Positions 21,982 through 31,448 of a DNA stretch of 64,000 nt are shown in pieces. The notes beneath the pieces are model-generated. The model was not told the DNA's origin and did no database searches. It saw only the letters and a list, made by a program, of their open reading frames with translations. Within the stretch, counting starts at the first letter, position 1; each line of letters begins with the position of its first letter. The stretch is taken from the NCBI RefSeq assembly GCF_902497855.1, contig NZ_CABVHU010000004.1, forward strand, positions 248,001 through 312,000, read 5' to 3'. A program made the position numbers and the translations under genes. The DNA comes from Pseudomonas fluorescens. GTDB taxonomy: Bacteria; Pseudomonadota; Gammaproteobacteria; Pseudomonadales; Pseudomonadaceae.

Positions 21982-23403
21982 TTACTTGATGGCGACCGTC
22001 TCGGGTTGCCAGCCACCGCCCAATGCCTTGTAGATCGCGACAATGCCGCGATACAGATCGACCTCGGCCTGGGCCTGGGTATCTTCCGCCGCCAGGCGCT
22101 CACGCTGGGCATCGAGCAGGACGAGGAAGTCCGCCGTGCCTTCGCGGTAGCGGATTTGTGCCAGGTCGGCCGCGGCGCGGCTCGATTCACTCTGGCGAAT
22201 CAGCGAAATCAGGCGCTGCTGGCGTTTGCCGTAGTCGCTGAAGGCGTTTTCCGACTCTTCCAGGGCCAGCAACACTTGCTGTTCGTAGGTCGCCAGGGCG
22301 CCTTCGGCTTCGGCATCGGCGCCGCGCAAACGGGCGCGCACGCTGCCCAGGTCGAACGCCGCCCAGGTGATGCTCGGGCCCAGTGCCCAGGCGTTGGCCG
22401 CCGAGGAACCGATCTGCGAACCGCGCCCGGCGGTGAAGCCGAGGAAGCCGCTGAGGCTGACCCGTGGGAACAGGTCGGCCTTGGCCACGCCGATACGCGC
22501 CGTGGCCGCAGCCAATTGGCGTTCGGCGCTGCGGATGTCCGGACGACGTTGCAGCAGTTCACCCGGATCACCGATCGGCAGTGCTTTGGCAATCGCCGGC
22601 AAGTCTTTGGGACTGAGGTCGACGCTCAGCTTGTCCGGACGTTCACCGAGCAAGGTGGCGATGCGGTTTTTCTGCCGGACCTGTTCCGCCTGCAGTTGCG
22701 GCACGCTGGCTTCCACAGACGCCAGGCGTGCATCGGCACGGACCACATCGAGCTGATCGCCGACACCGGCATCACGCAGGCTTTCGGTGATCTTGCGCGA
22801 TTCCTGCTGGTTGTTCAGGTTGGCCAGGGCAATCTTTTCCCGCAGTTGCGCACCGCGCAGTTGACCGTAGGCGTCCACCAGTTCTGCAATCATGCTGACT
22901 TGCAGCTGGTACAGATCGGCTTCGGCGGCCTGCTGCTCGGCGTCGCTGGATTCCAGATTGCGCTGGATGCGCCCGAACAGGTCCAGCTCCCAGGCCATGT
23001 CCAGTCCCAGGTCGTAGCGCTCGCTGTTGACCCGGTCGGTGGTCTGGCCAGGAATCTGTCCCTTGCCCAGATTACTGCTGGCGCGACTGGTGATGGTCGG
23101 CATGGCGTCGTTGCTGGCATCGTCGCGGATCGCCCGTGCCGCTTTCCAGCGGGCGAAGGCGACGCGCAGATCACGGTTGCCTTGCAGCGATTGCGTCACC
23201 AACCGGTTGAGGGTCGGGTCTTCGAACTGCTGCCACCAGATGCCTTCGAAGCGAGCGCGGTCGAAGTTCTTCTGCCCGGCGGCGCCGTCGGTGGCGGCGG
23301 TGATGTTGGCCGGTTCGGTGGCCGGGGTCTTGTAGTCCGGGCCGACGGCACAGGCACTCAGGGCCAGCACCAGCAGACTCGGCAGAAAGGCTTTCAGGCT
23401 CAT
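21982..23403 (-). CDS. oprN: RND efflux outer-membrane channel lipoprotein OprN
   Basis: A 473-residue NodT/OprM-family factor. The signal peptide ends in a lipobox (LVLALSAC), giving an acylated Cys near residue 18. Two outer-membrane efflux repeats are visible (LVDAYGQLRGAQLREKIALA in the first; LLALEESENAFSDYGKRQQR in the second). It starts in a 4-base overlap with the mexF stop, so it is coupled to mexF and completes the MexEF-OprN tripartite pump. The operon ends at a clear terminator downstream. Confidence 0.92.
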   Translation of the reverse strand: MSLKAFLPSLLVLALSACAVGPDYKTPATEPANITAATDGAAGQKNFDRARFEGIWWQQFEDPTLNRLVTQSLQGNRDLRVAFARWKAARAIRDDASNDAMPTITSRASSNLGKGQIPGQTTDRVNSERYDLGLDMAWELDLFGRIQRNLESSDAEQQAAEADLYQLQVSMIAELVDAYGQLRGAQLREKIALANLNNQQESRKITESLRDAGVGDQLDVVRADARLASVEASVPQLQAEQVRQKNRIATLLGERPDKLSVDLSPKDLPAIAKALPIGDPGELLQRRPDIRSAERQLAAATARIGVAKADLFPRVSLSGFLGFTAGRGSQIGSSAANAWALGPSITWAAFDLGSVRARLRGADAEAEGALATYEQQVLLALEESENAFSDYGKRQQRLISLIRQSESSRAAADLAQIRYREGTADFLVLLDAQRERLAAEDTQAQAEVDLYRGIVAIYKALGGGWQPETVAIK

Positions 23404-26400
23404 TGTTGCGCCTCCAGTTTCAGGGCCCTGGCCGCCTTGCGCTTCTCGCCGCGTTCCACGAAATTACGAATCAACACGTAGAACACCGGCGTCAGCAACA
23501 GGCCGAAGAAGGTCACCCCGAGCATCCCGGAGAACACCGCCACACCCATGGCATGACGCATTTCGGCACCGGCACCGCTGGAGAACACCAGTGGCACCAC
23601 ACCCATGATGAACGCGAAGGAGGTCATCAGGATCGGCCGCAGACGCAGGCGGCACGCTTCGAGTACTGCTTCGAGCGGGCTCATGCCTTCGTCCTGCTGT
23701 TTATCCTTGGCGAACTCGACGATCAGGATCGCGTTCTTGCACGCAAGCCCCACCAGTACGATCAAGCCGATCTGGGTGAAGATGTTGTTGTCGCCTCCCG
23801 AGGCAATCACTCCGGTGATGGCCGACAACAGGGTCATCGGTACGATCAGGATCACCGCCAGTGGCAGGCTCCAGCTTTCGTATTGAGCCGCGAGCACCAG
23901 GAACGCCAGCAATACGCAGAGCGGGAACACGAACAGCGCGGTGTTGCCGGACAGAATCTGCTGGTAGGTCAGGTCGGTCCATTCGTAGGTCATGCCGTTG
24001 GGCAGTTCTTCCTTGAGCAGTTTCTCGATGGCTTTTTCGGCCTGGCCTGAGCTGTAGCCAGGGGCTGCCGCACCGTTGATTTCAGCGGTGATGAAGCCGT
24101 TGTAGTGCATCACGCGGTCTGGACCCGAGGTGTCGCTGACCTTGATGAAGGTCGCCAGCGGGATCATCTCGCCTTTGTTGTTGCGCACTTTCAGCTGACC
24201 GATCTGGTCCGGCTCGAGACGGAACTGCTGCTCGGCCTGAACGTTGACCTGGTAGGTACGACCGAAGCGGTTGAAGTCGTTGGCATACAGCGAACCCAGG
24301 TAGATCTGCAGGGTGTCGAAGATGTCACTGACGGCCACGCCGTGGGTCTTGGCTTTTTCCCGGTCGATGGCGGCATCGACCTGCGGCACATTCACGGTAT
24401 AGCTGGTGAACAGCGCGGCCAGTTCCGGCACGTTGTGGCTTTTGTTGATGATGTTCATGGTTTCTTTGTACAGCTCGTCGTAGCCCAGGTTGCCCTTGTC
24501 TTCGATCTGCAGGCGGAAACCACCGATGGTGCCCAGCCCCTGTACTGGCGGCGGCGGGAAGATCGCCATATAGGCTTCCTGAATCCCGGCGAACTGACCG
24601 TTCAAGGCACCGGCAATCGCACCGGCGGACATGCTCGGGTCTTTACGCTCGTCGAAGGGTTTCAGGGTCACGAACACGATGCCGGCGTTAGGACTGTTGG
24701 TGAAGCCGTTGATCGACAGGCCCGGGAAGGCCACTGCGCTTTCAACACCTGGCTGTTTCAGGGCCAGGTCGGACATGCGTTTGATCACGTCTTCGGTGCG
24801 GTCCAGGCTCGAAGCGTCCGGCAGTTGCGCGAAGGCCACCAGGTATTGTTTGTCCTGGCCGGGTACGAAACCGGTCGGGGTATGGGCGAAACCGAAGAAG
24901 GTCAGCACCATCAGCCCTGCGTACAACAGCAGGGCAATACCGCTGCTGCGGATAACCCGGGCTACGGTGCCGACATAGCCATGGCTGGCGCGTTCGAAGA
25001 ACCGGTTGAACGGACGGAACAGCCAACCGCCCAATAGTTTATCAAGCACTTTGGTAAAGCGATCTTTCGGCGCACTGTGGCTCTTGAGCAGCACGGCGGC
25101 CAGGGCAGGGGACAGTGTCAGCGAGTTGAACGCCGAGATCACGGTCGAGATGGCAATGGTCAGGGCAAACTGTTTGTAGAACTGGCCGGTGAGTCCGGAA
25201 ATGAACGCCGCCGGGATAAATACCGCACACAGCACCAGCGCCGTCGCGATGATCGGCCCGGTCACCTCTCGCATCGCTTTCTTGGTGGCTTCTACGGGCG
25301 TTTCTCCCAGCTCGATGTGCCTTTCCACGTTCTCCACCACCACGATGGCGTCGTCCACCACGATACCGATGGCCAGTACCAATCCGAACAATGACAAGGC
25401 GTTCAGCGAGAACCCGAACAAATGCATCACCGCGAAGGTACCGATCAGCGACACAGGCACAGCGACCAGTGGAATGATCGAGGCGCGCCAGGTCTGCAGG
25501 AAGAGAATCACCACCAGCACCACGAGGATCAGCGCTTCGAACAGGGTGTGAACCACCGCCTCGATGGAACCGCGCACGAAGATCGTCGGGTCATAGACGA
25601 TGCTGAAGTCCATGCCTTGGGGGAAGCTCTTCTTCAGCTCCGCCATCTTGTCGCGCACTTCGTTGGAAATTTCGATCGCGTTGGAGCCAGGGCGCTGGAA
25701 GATCGGGATTGCCACCGCCGGCTGGTTGTTCAGCAAGGAACGCAGGGCGTACTGGCTGGAGCCCAGCTCAACGCGAGCGATATCCTTCAGACGGGTGATT
25801 TCACCGTTGTCGCCAGAGCGAATGATGATGTTCTCGAACTCTTCCTCACTGACCAAACGGCCCTGGGTGTTGACCGACAGCTGGAACGCCGTGGCATTCG
25901 GTGCAGGCGGAGCGCCCAACGCACCGGCCGCCACTTGCCGGTTCTGTTCGCGAATCGCGGTCACCACATCGGTGGCGGTCAAGTTGCGCGAAGCGGTCTT
26001 GTTCGGATCGAGCCACACTCGCAGCGAATAATCGCCCATGCCGAACAGCTGCACGTCACCGACCCCGCCCAGGCGCGCCAGCTCGTCCTTGATGTTGAGC
26101 AAGGCGTAGTTGGACAGGTAGAGCATGTCGTAGCGTTTGTCCGGCGAGGTCAAGTGCACGACCATGGTCAGGTCGGGCGACGCCTTGTCGACGGTGATAC
26201 CGATGCGCGTCACTTCCTCGGGAAGTTTCGGCTCGGTCCGGGTCACCCGGTTCTGCACCTGCACCTGCGCGTTGTCCAGGTCAGTGCCCAGGGCGAAGGT
26301 GATGGTCAAAGTGATCTTGCCGTCGGCGGTGGACTGCGAGGACATGTACAGCATGTTCTCGACGCCGGTGATGGCTTGCTCCAGGGGAGCGGCCACGGTT

Positions 26401-26582
26401 TCACCGATGACTTTAGGGTTGGCCCCCGGGAAGTTGGCGCGGACCACCACGGTCGGCGGCACCACTTCCGGGTATTCGCTGATCGGCAACTGGAACAGCG
26501 AGATGGCACCGGCGATCAGGATCAGCAGCGACAGCACCGCTGCGAAGATCGGGCGTGAAATGAAGAATTGGGAAAAATTCAT
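23400..26582 (-). CDS. mexF: RND efflux pump inner-membrane transporter MexF
   Basis: A 1060-residue proton-driven RND transporter with two periplasmic loops and twelve expected spans. The N-terminus (MNFSQFFISRPIFAAVLSLL) and the stretch LPISEYPEVVPPTVVVRANF match MexF more closely than MexB or MexD. The proton-relay segment of TM4 (LVLAIGIVVDDAIVVVENVE) retains its paired Asp residues. In P. aeruginosa MexF exports chloramphenicol, fluoroquinolones, trimethoprim and quinolone signals. Located between mexE (12 bp) and oprN (4-base overlap). Confidence 0.95.
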   Translation of the reverse strand: MNFSQFFISRPIFAAVLSLLILIAGAISLFQLPISEYPEVVPPTVVVRANFPGANPKVIGETVAAPLEQAITGVENMLYMSSQSTADGKITLTITFALGTDLDNAQVQVQNRVTRTEPKLPEEVTRIGITVDKASPDLTMVVHLTSPDKRYDMLYLSNYALLNIKDELARLGGVGDVQLFGMGDYSLRVWLDPNKTASRNLTATDVVTAIREQNRQVAAGALGAPPAPNATAFQLSVNTQGRLVSEEEFENIIIRSGDNGEITRLKDIARVELGSSQYALRSLLNNQPAVAIPIFQRPGSNAIEISNEVRDKMAELKKSFPQGMDFSIVYDPTIFVRGSIEAVVHTLFEALILVVLVVILFLQTWRASIIPLVAVPVSLIGTFAVMHLFGFSLNALSLFGLVLAIGIVVDDAIVVVENVERHIELGETPVEATKKAMREVTGPIIATALVLCAVFIPAAFISGLTGQFYKQFALTIAISTVISAFNSLTLSPALAAVLLKSHSAPKDRFTKVLDKLLGGWLFRPFNRFFERASHGYVGTVARVIRSSGIALLLYAGLMVLTFFGFAHTPTGFVPGQDKQYLVAFAQLPDASSLDRTEDVIKRMSDLALKQPGVESAVAFPGLSINGFTNSPNAGIVFVTLKPFDERKDPSMSAGAIAGALNGQFAGIQEAYMAIFPPPPVQGLGTIGGFRLQIEDKGNLGYDELYKETMNIINKSHNVPELAALFTSYTVNVPQVDAAIDREKAKTHGVAVSDIFDTLQIYLGSLYANDFNRFGRTYQVNVQAEQQFRLEPDQIGQLKVRNNKGEMIPLATFIKVSDTSGPDRVMHYNGFITAEINGAAAPGYSSGQAEKAIEKLLKEELPNGMTYEWTDLTYQQILSGNTALFVFPLCVLLAFLVLAAQYESWSLPLAVILIVPMTLLSAITGVIASGGDNNIFTQIGLIVLVGLACKNAILIVEFAKDKQQDEGMSPLEAVLEACRLRLRPILMTSFAFIMGVVPLVFSSGAGAEMRHAMGVAVFSGMLGVTFFGLLLTPVFYVLIRNFVERGEKRKAARALKLEAQQ

Positions 26583-26594
26583 CGTAGGGATCCC

Positions 26595-27848
26595 TTAACC
26601 GCGTGGTGTCGCAGCAGCCACTTTCACAACCGCACCCGACGCGACCCTGGCAGGTGCGACTTGGGGCAGGTTGCTGGCTTCCAGCGCTTGTCGTTGTTGA
26701 GCCAGAGCGGCGAGGGTTTCCTGGCTGGCCATCGGGATCACTTCAGGGGTGACCGGCGAACCAGGACGTACACGTTGCAGGCCCTTGACGATGACGGTGT
26801 CATCCTTGTTCAGGCCGTTGCGCACGATGCGCAGGCCTTCGATCTTCGGCCCCAGTTCGACCGAGCGATACACCGTCTTGTTGTCGGCATCCATCACCAG
26901 CACGAACTTCTTGCCCAGGTCGGTGCCGACCGCTTCGTCGTTGATCAGCACCGCGGAATAGGTGCCGCTGCCGACCAGTTTCAAGCGTGCGTAGAGGCCC
27001 GGGGTGTAGGTGCCATCCGTGTTATCGAACACGGCGCGGCCGCGGATGGTGCCGGTCTTCGGGTTGACCTGGTTGTCGACGAAGTTCATCACGCCCTGGT
27101 GCGGGTTGCCGTCTTCGTTGGACAGGCCGAGGTAAACCGGGGTGGTGGCGCCACGTTTACCCTCGCGGGCGAGGGCGGTGTACTTGAGGAACACGCGCTC
27201 GTCGGCGTCGAAGTAGGCATAGACCTTGTCGGTGGAGACGACGCTGGTCAGCGCGGTGGTATCGGCGGTCACCAGGTTGCCGGCGGTGATCTGCGCACGG
27301 CTGACGCGACCGCTGATTGGCGCGGTGACGCGGGTGAAGCTCAGGTTCAATTTCGCCAGGTCAAGCTGCGCCTGGAGGGCGCCGACGGCGGCACGGGCTT
27401 CCTGGGCAGCGCTGGTGCGCGAATCGGCCAGCTCGGCGGAAATCGCGTTGCTGGTACGCAAGCGTTCACCGCGCTGGGCTTCGTTTTCGCTGCGGGTCGC
27501 GTTGGCGCGGGATTGGGCAACCAGTGCTTCGAGTCGGCGGACCTCAGCCTGGAACGGACGCGGGTCGATCTGGAACAGCAGGTCGCCTTTCTTGACCAAA
27601 GCGCCTTCGGTGAACGCCACTTCATCGATCTGGCCGGAGACCCGAGGCCGGATCTCCACGGTTTCCGGGGCTTCGAGGCGCCCGGTGAATTCGTCCCACT
27701 CGTTCACCGGTTGTTCCAGCACCTTGGCCACGCTGACCTTGGCGGCGGGCAGCGTGGCGGCCGTCTCCGGAGCCTTGCCGCAGGCGCTCATCACCAACAT
27801 GGCCAACAGGGCCAAGGGGAAGCGCAAATGTTTGAGTGATTGTTCCAT
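26595..27848 (-). CDS. mexE: RND efflux pump periplasmic adaptor MexE
   Basis: A 417-residue adaptor with a lipoprotein signal (LLAMLVMSACGKAPET), lipoyl motifs (VEIRPRVSGQIDEVAFTEG; LSFTRVTAPISGRVSRAQ) and a coiled-coil hairpin. The start MEQSLKHLRFPL matches the MexE N-terminus. First gene of mexEF-oprN. A perfect 17-bp palindrome lies 84 bp upstream of the ATG. A weak nod-box-like ATCA-N5-ATTGAT lies at 27995-28009 on the coding strand and could be a diverged MexT site. mexT itself is about 3.6 kb upstream on the same strand. Confidence 0.93.
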   Translation of the reverse strand: MEQSLKHLRFPLALLAMLVMSACGKAPETAATLPAAKVSVAKVLEQPVNEWDEFTGRLEAPETVEIRPRVSGQIDEVAFTEGALVKKGDLLFQIDPRPFQAEVRRLEALVAQSRANATRSENEAQRGERLRTSNAISAELADSRTSAAQEARAAVGALQAQLDLAKLNLSFTRVTAPISGRVSRAQITAGNLVTADTTALTSVVSTDKVYAYFDADERVFLKYTALAREGKRGATTPVYLGLSNEDGNPHQGVMNFVDNQVNPKTGTIRGRAVFDNTDGTYTPGLYARLKLVGSGTYSAVLINDEAVGTDLGKKFVLVMDADNKTVYRSVELGPKIEGLRIVRNGLNKDDTVIVKGLQRVRPGSPVTPEVIPMASQETLAALAQQRQALEASNLPQVAPARVASGAVVKVAAATPRG

Positions 27849-27931
27849 GGATGCATCCGCCAATGTATTGAGAATGGACGGATGATGCTCGGCGAGGGGG
27901 TATCTCACGAATCGAATGAAGCAAAGGTAAC

Positions 27932-27948
27932 TATCATTCGGAATGATA
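27932..27948. promoter_or_regulatory. Perfect palindrome upstream of mexE
   Basis: TATCATTC-G-GAATGATA is an exact inverted repeat with a one-base centre, in an AT-rich patch 84-100 bp before mexE. The symmetry suits a dimeric repressor. It does not resemble the published MexT site, so another regulator may bind here. Confidence 0.5.
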
Positions 27949-28060
27949 TAAACGGGAAGTGAGCCCTCTAGTCTGCAGCTTTTGTTAGGGGGCTATCAAT
28001 CAGGTTGATGACAATTCAGTGTTGCGGGGAATGCAAAGGATGGGCTTGAGACCGAGTCGC

Positions 28061-28144
28061 GGCCTTCGCGAGCAAGCCCGCTCCCGCAGGGATTTCATCA
28101 ACACCACAAATCCCTGTGGGAGCGGGCTTGCCCGCGAATAGGCC
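28061..28144. repeat. REP pair between phaC and mexE
   Basis: Arms CGCGAGCAAGCCCGCTCCCG and TGTGGGAGCGGGCTTGCCCG. It and the palindrome at 27932 are all I see in the 361 bp gap 27849-28209. Confidence 0.88.
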
Positions 28145-28209
28145 ATCAGCCCCAACACAAAATCCGGATCATGCCTGTTCGTAGGCGGCGCCTGCGTCCG
28201 ACCGCAGAC

Positions 28210-29889
28210 TCAGCGCAAGTGCACGTAAGTACCCGGCGCAGCCTCGGCAGCGCCATAAGCCTTGTTGCCCAGTTTACGGGGAGCCTTTTTGCGACTGCCC
28301 GAGCGTGCCTGCAACCAGGCCAGCCAATGGGGCCACCAGGAACCCGCCTGTTCACTGGCCGATTGCATCCACTCCTGAGCCTCGACTGGCAGCTCGCTGG
28401 CGGTCATGAAGCGCGCCTTGGGGTTGCCCGGCGGGTTGAGGATGCTCTGGATATGCCCGCTGTTGGACACCACGAACTCGCCCTGACCGCCAAACAGATG
28501 CATGGAGCGGTAGCAGGCGTCCCACGGGGTGATGTGGTCGGTCAGGCCCGCGACGCAGTAGAAGTCACTGGTGACCTGACCGAGGTCAATCGGTGTGCCG
28601 CAGACCTCCAAAGCACCGGCGCGGGCGAGCGGATTGGTCTGGTACATGTCAATGAATTCGCCGTGCAGCGTGGCCGGCAGGTTGGTTGTGTCGTTGTTCC
28701 AGTAGAGGACATCGAATGCCGGCGGCTCGTTGCCAAGCAGGTAGTTGTTGATCCAGTAATTCCAGATCAAGTCATTGGGGCGCATCCAGGCGAAGACTTT
28801 GGCCAACTCGCGACCCTTCAGCACGCCAGCCTGACAGGAACGGCGTTTGGCGGCCACCAGCGACCTCTCGTCGGCGAAAAGCCCGACCTGGGTGTCAGGA
28901 CGTATGTCCAGCATACTGACCGCCAGGGTAAAGGCATTGACCTTTTTCTCGTCCAGGGCAGCGTAGTGGCCCAACAGCGAGGACAGGGTGCAGCCTCCGG
29001 AGCAGGCTCCGAAGGTGTTCAGGTCAGCGCTGCGGGTTATCGCAAGAACCGCGTCTATCGCTTCCTTCAGGGCTTCTACGTAGCTGGACAACCCCCATTC
29101 ACGCTGTGCCTTGCCCGGATTGCGCCAACTGACAGCGAAGGTCTGGATGCCGCTGTCGAGGAGAAAACGGATCAGGCTCTTCTCCGGCGTCAGATCAAAC
29201 AGGTAGAACTTGTTGATCTGTGGCGGTACCACCAACAATGGACGCGCCTGCACCTGCTCAGTACGGGGCTTATACTGGATCAGCTCCAGCAACTCATTGC
29301 GAAACACCACCGCACCTTCGGTGATGCCCAGATTGTGGCCCACTTCGAAAGCCGTCTTGTCCACCTGGCTCGGCATGCCGCCGTTTTCGATCAGGTCCCG
29401 GGTCAGCTGCGAGAAACCATCCAGAATGCTCTTGCCGCCGGTTTCAAAGAAGCGCTTGAGCGCTGCCGGGTTGGCCAGGGTGTTGGTCGGCGCCATTGCC
29501 TCGGTCAGCAGGCCAATGACGAACTGACCACGGTGAGCGTCCTGTTCGCTAAGGTTGCTGGTGCTGATCCAGTCGCTCATCTCCTGACACCAGGCCAGGT
29601 AAGTCTTCATGTAGCGACGGTATAGCGGGTTGCGTTGCCAGGTCTGCTCGTCGAAACGTTTGTCTCCCGCCGCTGGCTTGAGCTGCGAGCGGTCGAGCAG
29701 GACATTTTTCAGCTCAACGCCGAATGCCGCCATATGCCGAGCGCTATGCACGGGTTGCTTCAACACTTGTCGCAGGACCATGCGGGCGGTGCCGAGCAGA
29801 TCGCGCCGGCGAGGACCGAACGCCGGATTCAGGCTCAACGTGTGCATTGCAGTTTGCTGGGAGAGGTCTTTGTTTTTCTTGTTCATCAT
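28210..29889 (-). CDS. phaC: Class II (medium-chain) polyhydroxyalkanoate synthase
   Basis: A 559-residue cytoplasmic synthase that polymerises (R)-3-hydroxyacyl-CoA. The lipase-like box is GACSGG with the nucleophile at Cys296, the position known for class II enzymes. Further family blocks are PNDLIWNYWINNYLLGNEPP, YCVAGLTDHITPW (catalytic Asp) and SNSGHIQSILNPPGNPKARF (catalytic His). Length and the C-terminus APGTYVH fit PhaC1/PhaC2. The start was set at MMNKKNKDL. No depolymerase, second synthase, phaD or phasin is adjacent, so this is a lone copy rather than the usual phaC1-Z-C2-D operon. It sits between mexT and mexE, an unusual place. Confidence 0.9.
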   Translation of the reverse strand: MMNKKNKDLSQQTAMHTLSLNPAFGPRRRDLLGTARMVLRQVLKQPVHSARHMAAFGVELKNVLLDRSQLKPAAGDKRFDEQTWQRNPLYRRYMKTYLAWCQEMSDWISTSNLSEQDAHRGQFVIGLLTEAMAPTNTLANPAALKRFFETGGKSILDGFSQLTRDLIENGGMPSQVDKTAFEVGHNLGITEGAVVFRNELLELIQYKPRTEQVQARPLLVVPPQINKFYLFDLTPEKSLIRFLLDSGIQTFAVSWRNPGKAQREWGLSSYVEALKEAIDAVLAITRSADLNTFGACSGGCTLSSLLGHYAALDEKKVNAFTLAVSMLDIRPDTQVGLFADERSLVAAKRRSCQAGVLKGRELAKVFAWMRPNDLIWNYWINNYLLGNEPPAFDVLYWNNDTTNLPATLHGEFIDMYQTNPLARAGALEVCGTPIDLGQVTSDFYCVAGLTDHITPWDACYRSMHLFGGQGEFVVSNSGHIQSILNPPGNPKARFMTASELPVEAQEWMQSASEQAGSWWPHWLAWLQARSGSRKKAPRKLGNKAYGAAEAAPGTYVHLR

Positions 29890-30104
29890 GACACCCGGTA
29901 AGGCACCCAAGACGGGCGCCCGGAAGTTGTATGGCTGCGGGCAAGCGGCCGGGCTAGCCGCCAAAAGGCAGGGCTTGCCACGCAGATCTTGAGAAGTTTA
30001 TAGACGGGGGGGTGGCCAGCATTTCATTGGGCGACAACGCTTTTTCATTTCATGACAATCCATGACCTTTGATCCGGGATTGAGCATGGCGTTGCCCCTG
30101 AATA

Positions 30105-30317
30105 CTAAGCGGGCCGCGGTGCTTCAACAGGCGGGGTGCCGTCGTGAAACATCGTCTTCAGTTGAGCACGCAGTTCCGGTGAGTCGGTGTGCTTGTGAAC
30201 ACTGACGGCATGCTGTGCGGCAGCCTCGAGCAGTTCGTTTTCAGAGTCTGCGGACAATGCGACTGAGCATTGGGTATCGCTCGGAAACTCGCGGCAGTCG
30301 ATGTATTTACGCGCCAT
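30105..30317 (-). CDS. DUF1059 small protein
   Basis: A 70-residue protein beginning MARKYIDCREFPSDTQCSVAL, with the conserved pattern of DUF1059 (two Cys near the start; LLEAAAQHAVSVHKHTD). Its function is not known. The ATG is preceded by GAGGAA. It is transcribed alone on the minus strand, 215 bp upstream of phaC. Confidence 0.8.
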   Translation of the reverse strand: MARKYIDCREFPSDTQCSVALSADSENELLEAAAQHAVSVHKHTDSPELRAQLKTMFHDGTPPVEAPRPA

Positions 30318-30639
30318 GATATGTTCCTCCCTACGACGAAGGCAGGCCGTGGCCTGCGTGAACGATCGCTCGCAGCGTCACCCCATGCATCAAACACAAT
30401 TGCGTGTCACATCGAGTGTGCCGACCCTTGAAGTATAGGCCCATCGGATGTCAGGGTCGTTGTGCCAGGCATGGAAATCGGTCGTGCGCAAACAGGGAGC
30501 AGATCACTCATTGTCACGGTGCTGAAGCTTCAGGGGTGGCACCCGTAATATCCGGCGATTGCCGCCAGGACGAACCCGAGTTGCGCCCCCCGGTTAGCCC
30601 ACTTCTTCCAGTCGATGCCCGCGAGGGCTTTTCTGAAGT
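30318..30639. other. Intergenic region, nothing recognised
   Basis: Between the DUF1059 gene and yhaV I see no convincing gene, REP element or terminator. The start of the DUF1059 transcript must lie at its left edge. Confidence 0.5.
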
Positions 30640-31104
30640 TCATCGGGTTCTGGACTCGCTCCAGTCGTTTCGCGTGGCTGTGATCAATGCATCCCAGTCA
30701 TCGGGAGGGTTGCCCCGGCCCAACATCTTCTCGAACACGGCATAAGGATCGGATTTGCTGTCTGCCGACCTCAAGGTGTGTTCGTCGTTGACCCATGCAT
30801 AGACGATAACCCTGGACTTCGAGTCGTAGCGAAAGAACAGCCGAAACCGCCTACCGATCTTTGCCCGCCGCCAATGGCGATAAGCTGTTCCAAGCGTATT
30901 GCCTTGGCGGAACTCATCCCGTGCAGGATCGCCGGGCACGCCATCCATGATCAGATGACTCAAGGCCCGGAACAACTTGACGTTGGCATTGCTTTCAAAG
31001 CCTTGCGGGTCGTTCTGTTCAGCCTGGGCGACAGCCTCTTGCAGTTTGCGCAGCTGTACGACCACACCTTCATGGAACAACAGTGTCCAGCCATGTCGCT
31101 GCAT
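30640..31104 (-). CDS. yhaV: Toxin YhaV (type II ribonuclease)
   Basis: A 154-residue protein, the same length as E. coli YhaV. It carries the family's RelE-like blocks (YRHWRRAKIGRRFRLFFRYD; VIVYAWVNDEHTLR). YhaV cleaves RNA and is neutralised by PrlF. Its ATG shares one base with the prlF stop (TGATG), so translation is coupled with the antitoxin made first. The pair lies inside the mexT-mexE interval, with no partner genes. Confidence 0.92.
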   Translation of the reverse strand: MQRHGWTLLFHEGVVVQLRKLQEAVAQAEQNDPQGFESNANVKLFRALSHLIMDGVPGDPARDEFRQGNTLGTAYRHWRRAKIGRRFRLFFRYDSKSRVIVYAWVNDEHTLRSADSKSDPYAVFEKMLGRGNPPDDWDALITATRNDWSESRTR

Positions 31105-31421
31105 CAAAGCGCGACCTCACCGTCAATCTCTTCATCCAGATTCACACTGTGGCCCGCGTTGGCGAGCATGGTCTGCGCCAGATCTTCTGGCAGTGCGGTG
31201 ATGTTTCGTCCGCTTCGAATGTCGGCCTCCAACAAGACCAGGAATGCGGCGATGGCAGGGTCTTCGTGGACAGTGTCCACACGACTGACCACCACTTCAC
31301 CCGCGCGTACGTCAAATGCGATCTTGCTACCGGTATCCAGGCCCAGTAGCTGCCGAACGGATTTGGGAAGCGTTACCTGGCCCTTCGAGGTCAGCGTGGC
31401 GATTTCATGAATGGCAGGCAT
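31104..31421 (-). CDS. prlF: Antitoxin PrlF (AbrB/SpoVT fold)
   Basis: A 105-residue antitoxin. The N-terminal swapped-hairpin DNA-binding fold is seen in ATLTSKGQVTLPKSVRQLLG and GSKIAFDVRAGEVVVSRVD. The acidic C-terminus (VNLDEEIDGEV) should wrap the toxin. A strong SD (GGGAGAA) precedes the ATG. PrlF and the PrlF-YhaV complex repress their own promoter in E. coli. Here an 18-bp perfect palindrome fills the promoter spacer. Confidence 0.92.
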   Translation of the reverse strand: MPAIHEIATLTSKGQVTLPKSVRQLLGLDTGSKIAFDVRAGEVVVSRVDTVHEDPAIAAFLVLLEADIRSGRNITALPEDLAQTMLANAGHSVNLDEEIDGEVAL

Positions 31422-31448
31422 GAGGGTTCTCCCGAATAAGGAAGTCAG

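Noticed and set aside
21922..23481. 519-codon open frame on the plus strand
   Set aside because: Antisense to oprN and crossing its terminator.
25422..26558. 378-codon open frame opposite mexF
   Set aside because: His/Gln/Arg-rich reversed translation of mexF; no family traits.
28171..29625. 484-codon open frame on the plus strand
   Set aside because: It runs antisense to phaC, whose protein motifs are unambiguous; the frame is a by-product of GC-rich codon use.
30404..30745. 113-codon frame on the plus strand near yhaV
   Set aside because: Overlaps the yhaV 3' end and has no SD, domain or plausible composition.
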